Shown piece after piece: positions 46,901 to 58,400 of a stretch of 64,000 nt of DNA. How positions within the stretch are numbered: position 1 is the stretch's first letter; each line of letters opens with the position of its first letter. The DNA lies in assembly GCA_019054805.1 (NCBI GenBank), contig JAHQIY010000007.1:1245501-1309500 (forward strand), given 5' to 3'. A program made the position numbers and the translations under genes. A model generated the notes under the pieces. The model was not told the origin of the DNA. It saw only the letters and a list, made by a program, of their open reading frames with translations, and searched no databases. This DNA is from Brachionus manjavacas. Lineage: Eukaryota > Rotifera > Eurotatoria > Ploima > Brachionidae.

Positions 46901-48897
46901 ATAGGAAACAAGCCATTCGTGACAGCTCATTCAGACGAATACTATTCTTTCAAATTTATTCCTCCCAATCTTTCTGTGCTAACAATAAACAATGCCAGAG
47001 ATGTAGATGATGGAAATATAAGTTGCACTGTTTCGAATGGTATAGGAAAAGGAGATGTGGCTTATACCGAGTTGAGAGTTAGACGTCCTCCAGTAGTCTT
47101 AATAGATCGAAGTGTTCTTAAAGTCGGAGAAGATAGTAATATGGGCCGAAGTGCTTCATTTAAGTGCGTCATCAAGGGCTATCCAGAATCAACTTTTAAA
47201 TGGAAGACGCCAACCAACAGTGATATAGCCAATTCATCAAAATACTCAATATTTAACTCGAAGTTAGATGATCAAATTCAAGCTTCGGTGTTGACAGTTA
47301 ACACAATTACTTCAGGCGACTATGGGACATATTTATGTGAGCCGCGGAATAATCAAGGGCCAACAATGGCCAGGGCTATTCTTAGTGGAAAACGTAGGCA
47401 AAAATTAAATATTTCTCTATGCATTGATAAGGAAAAGGTTTAAATTTCAGTTAATCAGTATAAACTCAATAAATAGAAGCATTTTATTTAAAAATAGATA
47501 AATATTTATTTAGCATTATGTTTTAAGTCAATGTTTAATTAAGTATTTTTTTATTTTAGATCAACCGGAACCGCCAAGTGACTTTAAAGTGCTGAATATA
47601 ACTAAAAACTCGATTGCTTTGGGATGGAGAAATAACTTTGATGGAGGAGATATGCAGAAGTTTAGAATTCGTTATCGCAAAGACACCATGGACCCGACTT
47701 ATAAATATATTGAAACTGAAAATGTAATTGAATCTTAAAAATATTTTTTTTTTGTATCAAATAAAATTTTTTTTTTCAATAGGATGCATCATCAATTACA
47801 ATTGATAATCTTGATGCAGCCACGCGGTACATAATTAATATCCAGTCTCTGAATAGATTTGGTACCGAGGGATTCTTAAGAGAGCCATTAATTGTTCAAA
47901 CAGATTTTGGCTTCAATGAAATTAATCAAATGCCAATTTTTACGGGCAACGACTTTCCCTTGACAGTCATTTTGGTAATTTGTGCCAGTGGAGCTCTATT
48001 CATGTGTTTTAACATAGCATTCATTGTTTATCTAATAAAAAAGCGAAAAATAAAAGGAGAAGCTGGTAAAAAAAATTTTATTATTTTTTTAAGTGACAAA
48101 AAAAATTCAAATCCTATTAATCTAGATTCAACTACTGATACAAATGAAACCGAGGCTAACACAGTCGAAATGTTCAGTCCGCCTCCACCTTATCCAGATG
48201 AGTTGAACTATCAGCTTGATTTTCTTGGAAATAACTTTGAAGACGAAAACAAACCATTTGTACCACAATTAAATTCGCGCATTTCTTCAAGATACTTCAA
48301 AGATCTAAATGACAGACTTGACTACGCAGTGGAATATGCGACACCTATTCACCAGTCGTGGCAAAGCGATCAAAATGGTAAACTCATAAATTTTTAATTT
48401 TTTTTTCAGTATTTTTTTTTAAAGACCTTGATGACGATGTTTATTTGTCTTCTTTGCGTCAATTAGATAAGAATATAACTGCAGCAATTTCTGGTGTGAA
48501 TGCTGGCGGCCGGTCCAGTCTCAGCATGCATCCGAACACAATTCGCGCCAACTACAATCCAGCACATCGCTTGAGTTTTGTCAATCGGCCATTTGGCATG
48601 AGCAACACTGCTTCATTTCACCAAAATTTGAACAGTCTTACATCTTCCATAACAGATAATTATCCTGATACAAGGGGATATCCATTCGACCGACTTAGTC
48701 AAACAAAACTAGTCTATAGTAACAACAAGCTAATAAACGGACCGATTACGTCCACTCAAGCATACAACACAATCAATAATAGTTACCGACCAAATTCGTC
48801 CTGTAAAATATACCAAGACTTGGACCAAGAAGTTAGGGGAAAATTCGAAGAGTTAAAAGGACATTTGAATACTGAATTTAAAGGCCATTTGGTTTAA
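43941..48897 (+). CDS. Nephrin/SYG-2-like Ig-superfamily adhesion receptor
   Basis: Eleven exons (43941-44520, 44580-44738, 45023-45625, 45688-45975, 46032-46373, 46429-46550, 46604-46733, 46785-47393, 47560-47723, 47783-48377, 48425-48897) give about 1,354 residues; most inter-domain junctions are phase 1. A signal peptide is followed by nine Ig domains, one fibronectin III domain (about 945-1040), one membrane helix (about 1058-1084) and a 270-residue cytoplasmic tail with PPPPYP, a likely WW-domain ligand. Domain 1 carries VQWIHEGTALGYDRKIPGKP and HLQISNVTLEDEGVFSCQV, a signature of the nephrin/Kirrel family. The FN3 domain places it with nephrin, Sns/Hibris and SYG-2 rather than Kirrel/SYG-1. 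Such proteins mediate cell-cell recognition at filtration slits, myoblast fusion and synapses. Domain 7 is unusual: its first cysteine is replaced (SFSLNLSSRANPEP) and a cysteine sits where tryptophan is expected. AATAAA at 49154-49159 is a plausible polyadenylation signal. Confidence 0.9.
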
Positions 48898-50287
48898 ATT
48901 TAAGCAGCAATAGCTTTTTTGTGTCCGATGATTATGTCAAAGCCTTTGAAAATTTCGAGTCCTTTTGTAAATTTGTTTTTTTTTTAGTTTAAAGAACAAC
49001 TCAAATCTCTAGTATTTTCATTTAATTTAAAAAAAAAAAGTATTTTCATCAAAAAGTATATTAAAATTATCGTTTTTTTTAAATTTTATTTGTTTTATGA
49101 ATTTGATTTTTTTGAGATTATTTTTAAATTTTTATGTAATCACTTTTTATATAAATAAATAAATAAGTCTTCAACTAGATATTTTCTAGATTTTTAAAAA
49201 TCATGATTTTTTAAATTAATTAAAATAACACGGAAAAATTGTTTCAGCATAGCCGAAAATAAAAAAATGTTTTATTTTTAAACACCAAATTAGCACAGTT
49301 TGCGTCAAAAATTCAAGATATGGTTTATACATCAAATGAAGCGGAATAGGTTAATTGAAAAAAAAATTCTAAATCGCTTTGTTGGATAATGACTGTTCTT
49401 TTCCTGGGAAACGAAATTCAACTAGACTCTTTAATTTTTTATTTTTGTTCAGATTGGCTTGGTTCAATAAACCTAGTGTCCATTTCCGTAAATTTTATGT
49501 TATTTTTAAAAGTTAAATTTATGGACTCAATCAAAGGATAAAAAACACTTAATTTAAACAAAAAATGGAAAATCCTTTAAGAAAAACAAAACCTATTTCA
49601 TAAATGATATTTTTAAAATTAATGAAAAAGGTGTTTCTAAAATGATGAAGTGTCTAAAAGGAGAAAGAAAACTGAAAATTAATAGAATATGACTTTTTTT
49701 TCGCTCTTCCGGCGTTTATTGACAATAATATAAATGATAAGTATCAGATCGGTTGACCGACCATATAATTATAAAATCAATTCATTGACTCTAAATCCTC
49801 GAGGCCATAATAACCTCAAGAGATCGCTGTCTTTTTTCAATGGCTGAAAATTAAAAAGACAACAAATATTTTTGTTGAATTTTTTGAGATTGAATTTAAG
49901 GCGAAAGAATAGCTATATCATAAATAGCAATGTTCATAGATAGGTTAAGTTATGATAAAGATTTTTTCCAAATTTGTTTTTTCTTAAGACCATGGTCAAC
50001 CTGTCCGCATGAAGTAATTTTTTGAGTCAATTAACTCGAATTTAAATTTTTTTACTAAAAAAGGAAGATTATTGATTGATATTCTGAAAAAGTATCGAAG
50101 TATTGATTTCAATACTTTTGAAAAAAATGTAAAGGTACCCAAAAAAATACACCTAAATAATTATATAACATAGTGGAAAAAAAAACAATATGATGGATAA
50201 AGTTTTAGTCTAGGTGAACTTGAAGATTTGTGTAATAACCATTTAAAAATTCTCAAAGATGAGAATAAAGTTTAGTAATTAATATCA
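48898..50287. other. 3' UTR and intergenic DNA
   Basis: Begins with the 3' UTR of the nephrin-like gene (AATAAA at 49154). The rest is AT-rich with no gene or element recognised. Confidence 0.5.
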
Positions 50288-50393
50288 GATTCGTGATGAC
50301 GAAGATTTAAGTGATGATGAAGACACTGTTAACGAGGCTAAATAAGCTTAATCAGTTCCCATCGGACAAAAAAGAAAGAGAGGCAGACCTACA
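50288..50393 (+). pseudogene. AT-hook gene remnant
   Basis: Reads IRDDEDLSDDEDTVNEAK, stops, then SVPIGQKRKRGRPTLAKKAE. The KRGRP core is a classical AT-hook, and the acidic-then-basic order resembles the remnant at about 20.0-20.3 kb. It abuts the LINE tail that follows and may have been carried or interrupted by it. Confidence 0.45.
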
Positions 50394-50965
50394 TTAGCAA
50401 AAAAAGCAGAGACCTTTGAGCAGAAAGATCTGGGAGTCATAATAAAAATCGAAATGAAATGGTCTTAACAAATAAGTGCATCATCGGCAAGAGCAAACAG
50501 AGTTCTAGGATCTGTTCAAAGGTCTCTGTCAACTTGTGAAGTTATGTTCTGAAAATAAAAAAATGAACTTAACTTCGCATGGAGTATTATAATCAAAAAA
50601 AAAAAAGTGGTAATCCGGACTTCAAGCATTAGAGACTCTTTATTAATAGGGAGTTGAATATACTATATATCTTTCTAAAAAAAATATTATTAAAAAAATT
50701 TACATAAGTCTTGCTCGACCCTTTCTTGAATATGCTGCCTCGACATGGAATCCATACTTGATGAAAGATATGGATATATTTGAAAGAGTACAGAGAAGAA
50801 CAACACGAATCATTAATGAATTTGGTGATTTAAACTAAATGGAGAGACTTTAAAGATTGAACCTAACAACACGGTCAATAAGGAGGAGACGCGTCGATCT
50901 AATACAAATGTACAAGTTCAAAAATCAACTTGATAAGCTAAGTTGGTACAAAGATCCATTAATAA
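50394..50965 (+). mobile_element. CR1-like LINE, 3' end only
   Basis: Plus-strand remnant of the end of a reverse-transcriptase ORF: QKDLGVIIKIEMKWS, SARANRVLGSVQRS, then SLARPFLEYAASTWNPYL and DMDIFERVQRRTTRIIN, then RRRRVDLIQMYKFKN. Stops and frame changes are present and no catalytic core remains. It is a 5'-truncated dead copy of the same broad group as the LINE at 20.9-25.1 kb. Confidence 0.8.
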
Positions 50966-51180
50966 TTGTCCCTTTTCTATCCTAGTGGATAATGGGGAGG
51001 CGCTCATCTCCTTTTCAAGTACCTTTTTGAGCAACGGCTTCGATCTGACACAGAGGCTACTGTGTCAAGTTGGTCATCTACACCGCAATTATTATCCAGT
51101 CGAAACTGGTACCCCTATTTTTATGGTGAAAGAGTTTTAAACATTCGCCCTGTATTGCAGAGATATTTTGAAGATTTTTT

Positions 51181-51255
51181 CACCCTCAACGGGTTTTGAA
51201 CCCTCGATCCTCTGCTTGCATGACTAGCACACAAACCATTCGGCTATACGGGCTC
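51181..51255 (-). repeat. tRNA-derived SINE head or tRNA pseudogene
   Basis: Read on the minus strand the 75 bases begin GAGCCCGTATAGCCGAATGG and contain a good A box (TAGCCGAATGG) and B box (GGTTCAAAACC) at tRNA spacing. The acceptor ends do not pair and the T stem is weak, so it is not a working tRNA. These are RNA polymerase III internal promoter boxes, as in tRNA-derived SINEs. Any SINE body would lie to its left, towards 50.97 kb. Confidence 0.65.
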
Positions 51256-51318
51256 TACAGAGAACCATTGTAAAGTAAAAATGCGTAAAATAGAGTTTAG
51301 TGGTTTATGAGAACGTTC

Positions 51319-51454
51319 GTTCACTTATTAGGTGAACAATTCCTGTTCTCAGGTTTGGTGAACAATCTGTTCACGTAATATTTTGTTCACCAATATGTGA
51401 ACTGAAATGTTATCCTAAAATATGTATTGTTCACATAAAATATAACTTGTTCAC
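51319..51454. repeat. Cluster of GTTCAC/GTGAAC words
   Basis: Eight copies of GTTCAC or its reverse complement occur in 136 bases (starts 51319, 51332, 51358, 51369, 51385, 51397, 51429, 51449), most within a longer TTGTTCAC context and in both orientations. Subterminal clusters like this bind transposases in hAT-like and other DNA elements. Function here is inferred. Confidence 0.7.
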
Positions 51455-51722
51455 CTAAAGTAAATTTATTTCACTTGAACTATATTTATATTACTATCAA
51501 AATTATTTGTTAAGATTATTTCAATAATTGAATAATAGGGTCGATGATGTTGATGATTTGGACAATGACTGTTTCGAATCAAAAAATCGAGATTCGATTG
51601 ATAACATTGATTTAAGAGTTAAAAATATAAAATATATGAAATAAAAGCAAATGCATATAAAAATGTAGCCAAATCGAAACCTTGTAACGAGGAGTCTAGA
51701 GTAAAAATTACAAAAGTTTTTG

Positions 51723-51824
51723 AGTGGCAAACGTAATCCAATAGAATGTAAAATTTGTGGTTGTTTTTTTGAAGGTGATAGAGGTTTAAAAAGTCATATG
51801 AGTAAAACACATAAACAAAACTAA
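51723..51824 (+). pseudogene. C2H2 zinc-finger remnant
   Basis: The open frame ends at TAA and reads ECKICGCFFEGDRGLKSHMS then KTHKQN. The C-x2-C-x12-H-x4-H spacing is a complete C2H2 finger. The stretch to its left is acidic but broken by stops. With the adjacent GTTCAC cluster it may be the end of a decayed transposon gene; LINE ORFs also carry such fingers. Confidence 0.5.
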
Positions 51825-52403
51825 CAATTTTTTTTATTAAAAATATCACAACGATTAATTTTAATTTATTTTTATTTTTTTAAATTTAATTTTCTTTTTA
51901 TGAACGAGTATAGATTAACAAAAAAATAAAATAAATAAATTTTTAACTTACTAGCGGTCAAAATTACTAGATTAGATTTATTTTTATTAAATTAGTGCAA
52001 AATTTAACACCCAATTATTTTTGCATTCTGTAACGATTTTTAAAAAATTCTGAATAAAAAATCTAGTTTATTTAATTTAAAAATGGAATCTAATTCTAGG
52101 GTTTTTTGGATCTTATAAGGCTTTAATAAAGAAAAAAATTTTTTAATTTTATCATTAAATTTTATTCTAGAAAATTTTGAATTTATTTTTTAAAAAAAAT
52201 TGGTTTATTGAATTTGTACCAAAAAGGGAAAAAAACTCCGAGAATTCACTCTATAAGATGATCTAAATGCTAAAAATATTTACACTAAATCATACAAAAT
52301 ACAAAAACTGGAACATAAAGAAAATTGAAAATTCTCCTTTAAAAAAAAAAAAGTGAAAATAGTGAAAAAAGAATTACAGATACAAAAAAAAAATGATTAT
52401 CAA
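51825..52403. other. AT-rich spacer and STAG 3' UTR
   Basis: No gene seen. The right-hand part must contain the 3' UTR of the minus-strand STAG gene. Confidence 0.5.
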
Positions 52404-55400
52404 TTAGGCATGAACAAAATTGCTGTTCTCATTAGTCTCATCCAATTCGTGAGATTTTCTGCCTCGTTTTGCGGGCGACTGAATTTCATGCTCGTCCAAA
52501 TCGCCAATAGTACTCACACCAATCGAACTCCTGAGCTTTTTTTTGAACTCGTTCCTGGGCTCGACGATGCGCGTCGAACACAAAATAGCATTTTGTTCAA
52601 TGGACTCATTGATGCTATTGTTAGAGACTAGGGGGCTGCGGGACCGCTTGGCCATATTTTTTTCCACCAGAGCCTTGCCGGACCTGGTCATTCTTCGACC
52701 AGTCTCCACATGCTCAATACTCGACAACTTAAGCACTTCCAAATCACTAGTAGTCGAGTCTACGTGGCCATTTTGGTCTCTATTCTCATCACCATCATCA
52801 CCATCATCGGCCCTGTCATCGTCTCTTTCCTCAATTATAGTCTTGTCTATTTGCTTGGAGCGCTCAAAGTTCAAACTCTGCCTGAGCCTTGACACACCGG
52901 ACATGTTGCCGGGCGCCGCCGAATGGTTCAACTTTCTCTTTCGACTCAGCTTGCTCGGAGTCAAATTTTCCTGCTCGGCCAAGCTGGCCTCCGTGCCAGC
53001 GGGATTGTGTGGGCCGCTGTTGCCGGTGGCGCCGGCCACCTCGTCCATCAAGCTAAGCCTGTACGAGTAGTACGGCTGCCAGTTGTTTTGCTCAATTTTG
53101 TTAGCGCGCTTCGCAAACGCCTTGTCCAGCTCGGCCAAGACCACTTTTTTGTCTTGCGGCGACAATCTGGAGCTGAAGTCGATGATCAGTTCCAAGAATG
53201 GCAGATTGGCGGGCGCCTGGTTGGCCCGGGAGGCCGAGTCGCGTGCATAACCTATGGCCTCTGTGTGCACGGTGAGGATGGCGTCGCGCGACCTCACGCC
53301 CGCCTCCGGCCCGAACGACAAGCACAGCTTTCTGGCCAGCTCCTTGACCCCCGCGAACTCCGTCAGCTTGCTCACCGACTCGCCGCTGCTCCCATTCTGC
53401 ATGCCAGTGACCACGTCGTTGTACTCGCGCTGCAGCGCCAACGCTATTGTTCGCGCCGTGTTCACTTTGCTGATCTCGCGACACGCGCCCAACAAACTCT
53501 TGATTATGTCGCCGTAGGCGGCCGAGTATTTGGTGTAGCTGCGCAGTATTTCGGCGGCGTACTTGATCGGCACGCAATTGTAGGCGATGAGCTTGCAGAA
53601 AGCGCTGAGGATGGAGCGGCGCGTGTGCAGCTTTTCGATGTTGTGCGCGGTGTCGGCCTTTTCGGTGAGAGCGTCGCCCGTGAACACATTGTTCATCACG
53701 TACACGGACAACATGTTGATTTCGTTCAGTGAGCACTGGATGACGAGCGGCTGCAGGGCGCCGTCCCACTTGTTCGCCAAATGCACGCTGAACAACACGA
53801 GCCAGTCGCACATCTCGTAGTAGGCCTCTAGCTCGATGCTCGGGTTGTCGTTGACAAACAGCTTGTTGCAGATTTTGTAGAACTTGCGGCTGATTTTGGC
53901 AACGTAGTCGAGCAGCGGCTGATCACCGGAACTGAACACTGCGCCCCCTGTCACCGCCGCCGAAGCCTCATTGTCCATGTCGGCCTGCAGCTTGTGCAAA
54001 TTCCAGCAGATGAAGCTGCGCGCCAAATTGAGCGCCGTGTTCACAAAGTCCAAGCTGAAGCCGTCGTTAAACACGGCCCACTTCAAAATGGTGAACGCAT
54101 TGCCAATGACGTCATACTGGGCGATGTTGTGGTTTTCGGCGAAGGCGGCCAGCCGCTTCAGTCCGATTATCAGCGGATACATCTCGGCCTCGTCCACTTC
54201 GGCCAGCTGCTCGAATTTGTGCATCGACTGGTTGAACGCCTGCACCAGGTCGTCCAGAATGGCCGAGCGCATCACGTTGCACTTTGAGTAGATGGCGTGG
54301 TCTTCGTGGCACAAGTAGGCCAGACACAGCGAGCACTCTTGGAGCACTTGGGCATCGTTGTGCTTGTTCACAATGTCCTTGATCAAGTGGAGGAGGCGGT
54401 CGAGGCTCTTTTCTTGGCGCCGCAGCGTGTACTGGTTGAGATCGAAATGGCTGGCTATTTGGAGCAAGTGGACCAGCTTTTCGGCGTCGGCCACGAACTT
54501 GTCGAGGAGAGCGGGCAAGTGCTGGATGAAGTGGTGGGTGAGCGCTGTTCTGTCGTCGGCAATTTGCTTGAGTTCTTTGGCGCCGGGTTTTTTGTGCGGT
54601 TGGCGTCGTGAGACCGGCTGCTCGCCGGTGGCCGCCTGCCGCACACAACAGCTCATTATTTCGACCAGGTAGCGTTCGTGCAGGTCGGTGAGCACGTGCT
54701 GCTGGTCGACGGGGTCCTCGAGCAACAGGTCGGTCATGCACTGCCAGTCCTTGAGCATGGCGTGCGTGTCCCACATGGCGTCCACCAAATAGGTCGGATG
54801 ATCGTGTATTTCGCTCTCGATCAAAAACTGCACCAGCAACTGGATAAAGTTGGAGTTGGCGGATTTTTTTTTGCCGCGCCGGAACTCGATCAGCGGGTTT
54901 TCGATTTTGACGAACAACTTCTGGTTGAGAAACTCGCCGGCCGCCTGCGCTATCGCCCGATTCGAGTGATACACCAGCTCGTACAGACTCTCGCAGTCGC
55001 GGTCCTCGAGCGCCGCGTCATTCTGGCCGATTATTTCGGTGAGCAGCTGAATGGCCGCCACCGACACCTCGTGCTCTCTGTCCAGCGACATTTCTACAAG
55101 GCGATTTTTGAAGCGCGACGTGAACAACTCCAATTTGCAGACTAAATTTTGGTCTTGGTACAAGGGGTGAAGGGCGTGCAGACACTTGAGCCGGCACTCG
55201 CCGCTCTTGTCGTACAAAGTCCAGCCGATGTACTTGAGAAACGTGTCGTCCAAAAATTTGTCCGCACACTTGCGCATCCACTCGCCGATCTCGTTTATGC
55301 AGATGGCGCGGATGTCGGCGCACACGTCCCTGTACCGGTGTATGAACACGGCCTTGAAAATAAAGTTGATGAAATTTTCCACTTCTTGCTCGTTTTCGGC

Positions 55401-58400
55401 GAGCTCGTTTTTTTTCTGCTCGAGCAGCTCGATGCGCTCCGGCGCCCGTTTCGGCTGCGACTTCTGCTTTTCGTTGTTGTATTGACGCTGATTGGCGTCT
55501 TTGGCAATGCTCAGCGCTAGCAGAGTGTCGACCAGAGCGGTCATTATTTTGAGCACGGCCAGAGTGGCCGTGTGACGGAACGCTCTTACTTGCGAGTCGG
55601 CCACTGCTATCAAAAATGTGATCAAAATGTCGAGCATGTACTGGTCGTAGATGATCGAGTATTGGCACTGATTGATCAGCAATTGGAGAAATTCGCTGAA
55701 GTTGGACTTGAAGCGACGAGCTTGCACCGAGGTTTGCACCAGTGGGTAGAGCTCGGCCGATGACGGATCGTCGTCGTCCGTGAAATGATCGATCAGCTCG
55801 TTTATCGAGTCCGTGAACTCTTTGCTCTTGAGAATTTCCTTGTTGCTGAGCAAGTGGCCGGCCTTGCACCCCGAGCTCCGCACTATGAACTTGATCAGAT
55901 CGAGCATGGCTGTTTGGCGGTCTTTTTTGTACAGCTCGATCCAGTCGTCCACGATGGTCTGGGCTGGCACTTGCGACGAGTAGACCTGGTCGAAAATTGA
56001 GTTTGTCGAGTGGTCCGAATCGAGTGTGGTATCGCTGTGGCTTGTGTCTTTGCGGCTTTTAGATGATTTTGACGAGGACCCTGTTGTTGTTGCATGCAGT
56101 GGCTTTCGGCGCACTCGTGAACCCTTTTTGGGCGTCCCATGGCTCTCCACGTCACTGTTATCCTCTCTTAAATAGCAAAAATAGATAATTTTCTCTTATT
56201 GATTTTCAAAATTTTTTCAATTTTTTTTATAGCGACTTGGAACAAATTTTTTTATGTAAATAATGATTGAAAAACTTAAGCAAAATTTTTTTTTCTTTTG
56301 AATAACACAACTTTTTTTATCAAAAATTTGAATATTGACGTTTTTGACCAAATTGTCAGAAATTTTCTTAGAAAAAGATTTTTAAGAATTTTAAATTTAA
56401 AAATTTAAATGCAGAGACACATTTTCATTTCATGTTAAACTAAATTATGGAATTCTGCATAATTCTGCGCCCATTAAATTTTTGCAGAGATTTGCAGATA
56501 TTAAAAATTGGCATTTAATTATTAACTATGTTTTTTATGTATAATAAAATAAAAACAAAAATACTGATATTAGGGTCAATGTTCAAAAGATAGAATTTTT
56601 TTATCAATAGAAGTGTCAATTGATAGAAAAAAAATAAAGAATATGAAACATATAGAAATAAATTTATGTGTTTTAAATTTTTTTTTTCATCTATTTATTT
56701 CATTGACAACATCTTCAGTAGTTTTAACAGAAATTTGTTCAACTAATTAATAAAAAAATCGTTAACTTTTTTTGATTTTTTTAGTAAAATTTATAGCTAT
56801 ATAATTCTTGTTTGATTTTAATTTTGTAATAAGAGGCGAATAATTTTCCATATTTAATATAATAATTCAATAGCTTAAATTTTTTGAAAATACAATCAGA
56901 TTTAGATTTGATTTTTAAGTGGACTCAATATTGGCTTATTCTCTTCAACACATCAAAATGTGTGGTTATGCATTAAGGTCATAAAAACAAAGAATTCACT
57001 TATTTTATTAATGGTAAACAGTTATCAACGTCAGAAACCGAAAGAGGTCTTGGAGTTATCTTCAATGGAAAAATCAAGTGATAGAGGCTACAAAAAAAGA
57101 AAATTAAATGTTGGGTCGCATCAGGAAATCATTAGCTCGTTTTGATTGTAAGTTATTCAGATCATAGTATTTAATTTTTGTTCGTCTTCTTTTGGAATTT
57201 GCTGTGCCTGTGAGAATGTTGAAAGAATTCTGCGCAGAGCTACGAAATTTGTTTCTTCAATTAGAAACAAACCTTTTGAAAGTAAATTGAAGGTTTCGAA
57301 AATTTTAAATATGGTAGGAAGAAGAAAAAGAGGTGATCTAATTCAATAATATAAGTTCATGCATGGAATAGAATTGGTTGAAAAAAGCAACAATTTTAAT
57401 ATCACCAAAATCCAAGAAAGAGGTCACTGCTTCAAATATCACAAAGAAATTGCGAGGCTCCAACATAGAGAAAACTTTTTTTTCTACAGAACCGCTAACA
57501 TATGGAACTCACTGCCAAATCAATTAGTTGAAGCCCCCAATGTTAACAGCTTTAAAGCAGGCATTGATTGCTGGATGAGCAGCAATCAATCACATCAGCT
57601 GTCATAGTGTGCCTTATCAGCACACTCGCTGGCTAGCCAGCTACAGTCAAAACTACTACTACTACTAAGTACTCAAATCCTTTATATTTTTTGATTTATG
57701 TAAAGTTATTAACGAAAATGAAATTTAAAAATGCATTTAATGTTTTAATTGCTTCCTTATTTTTGTCTCTTATTTTCTTAATCTATTATTCAAATTTAAT
57801 TTATCTATTTTAATTTATTTAATTTATTGTAATTAATTTTTAAATATGAAAGAACATTAGCTCGAGACAGATAATAAAATTTGATAAAAATTTAAATAAA
57901 AATATCAATTGTTAAAAATGTCTAGTTTAGTTAGTGTTTGAAAAAATTAGTGTTTTTTGAAACTTTCTCCTCTTTTCATATTTAATAATTTTTAATTTAT
58001 TTAACTTCCTTCAGGAGAAGTAAAGATAAAAAGTTCAGATTAATTTAAGTAAAAAAAAAGTATTACGATTAAGAGAAAATAAAGAGAAAATAGTAAGTAT
58101 TCAACTTCCAGAGCCTCAGGCTATGAAATTCAATTCAAAATAAAAGATAATCTTTAGATCTTAAATTTTGTAGACGCATTTTGAAAGAGTCAGAAATGCT
58201 ATCACTGATTAAATAATGATCTTTAAACTCTCTTATAGGATTTTTACATAAAATCTAAATTAAAATGCCTATTTAAGAGTTTTTTGACTTTGATGGGCAG
58301 ATAGTAAGGTTTTTCCTAAATGCACTCAAAAACACAAAATGCTAATTAATTAAATTTTATCATCTCAATAAATGATTGATTTGAAAAAAGATAAATTTAA

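Noticed and set aside
48060-48100. Possible 28-base intron (GT...AG) in the nephrin-like tail exon
   Set aside because: Removing it would shift the frame and destroy the long open tail with the PPPPYP motif.
52543-55869. Many long open frames antisense to or out of frame with STAG (for example 52923-53732 plus, 55018-55869 minus)
   Set aside because: They are shadows of the G/C-rich STAG exon, where stop codons are rare in every frame; none shows a family motif.
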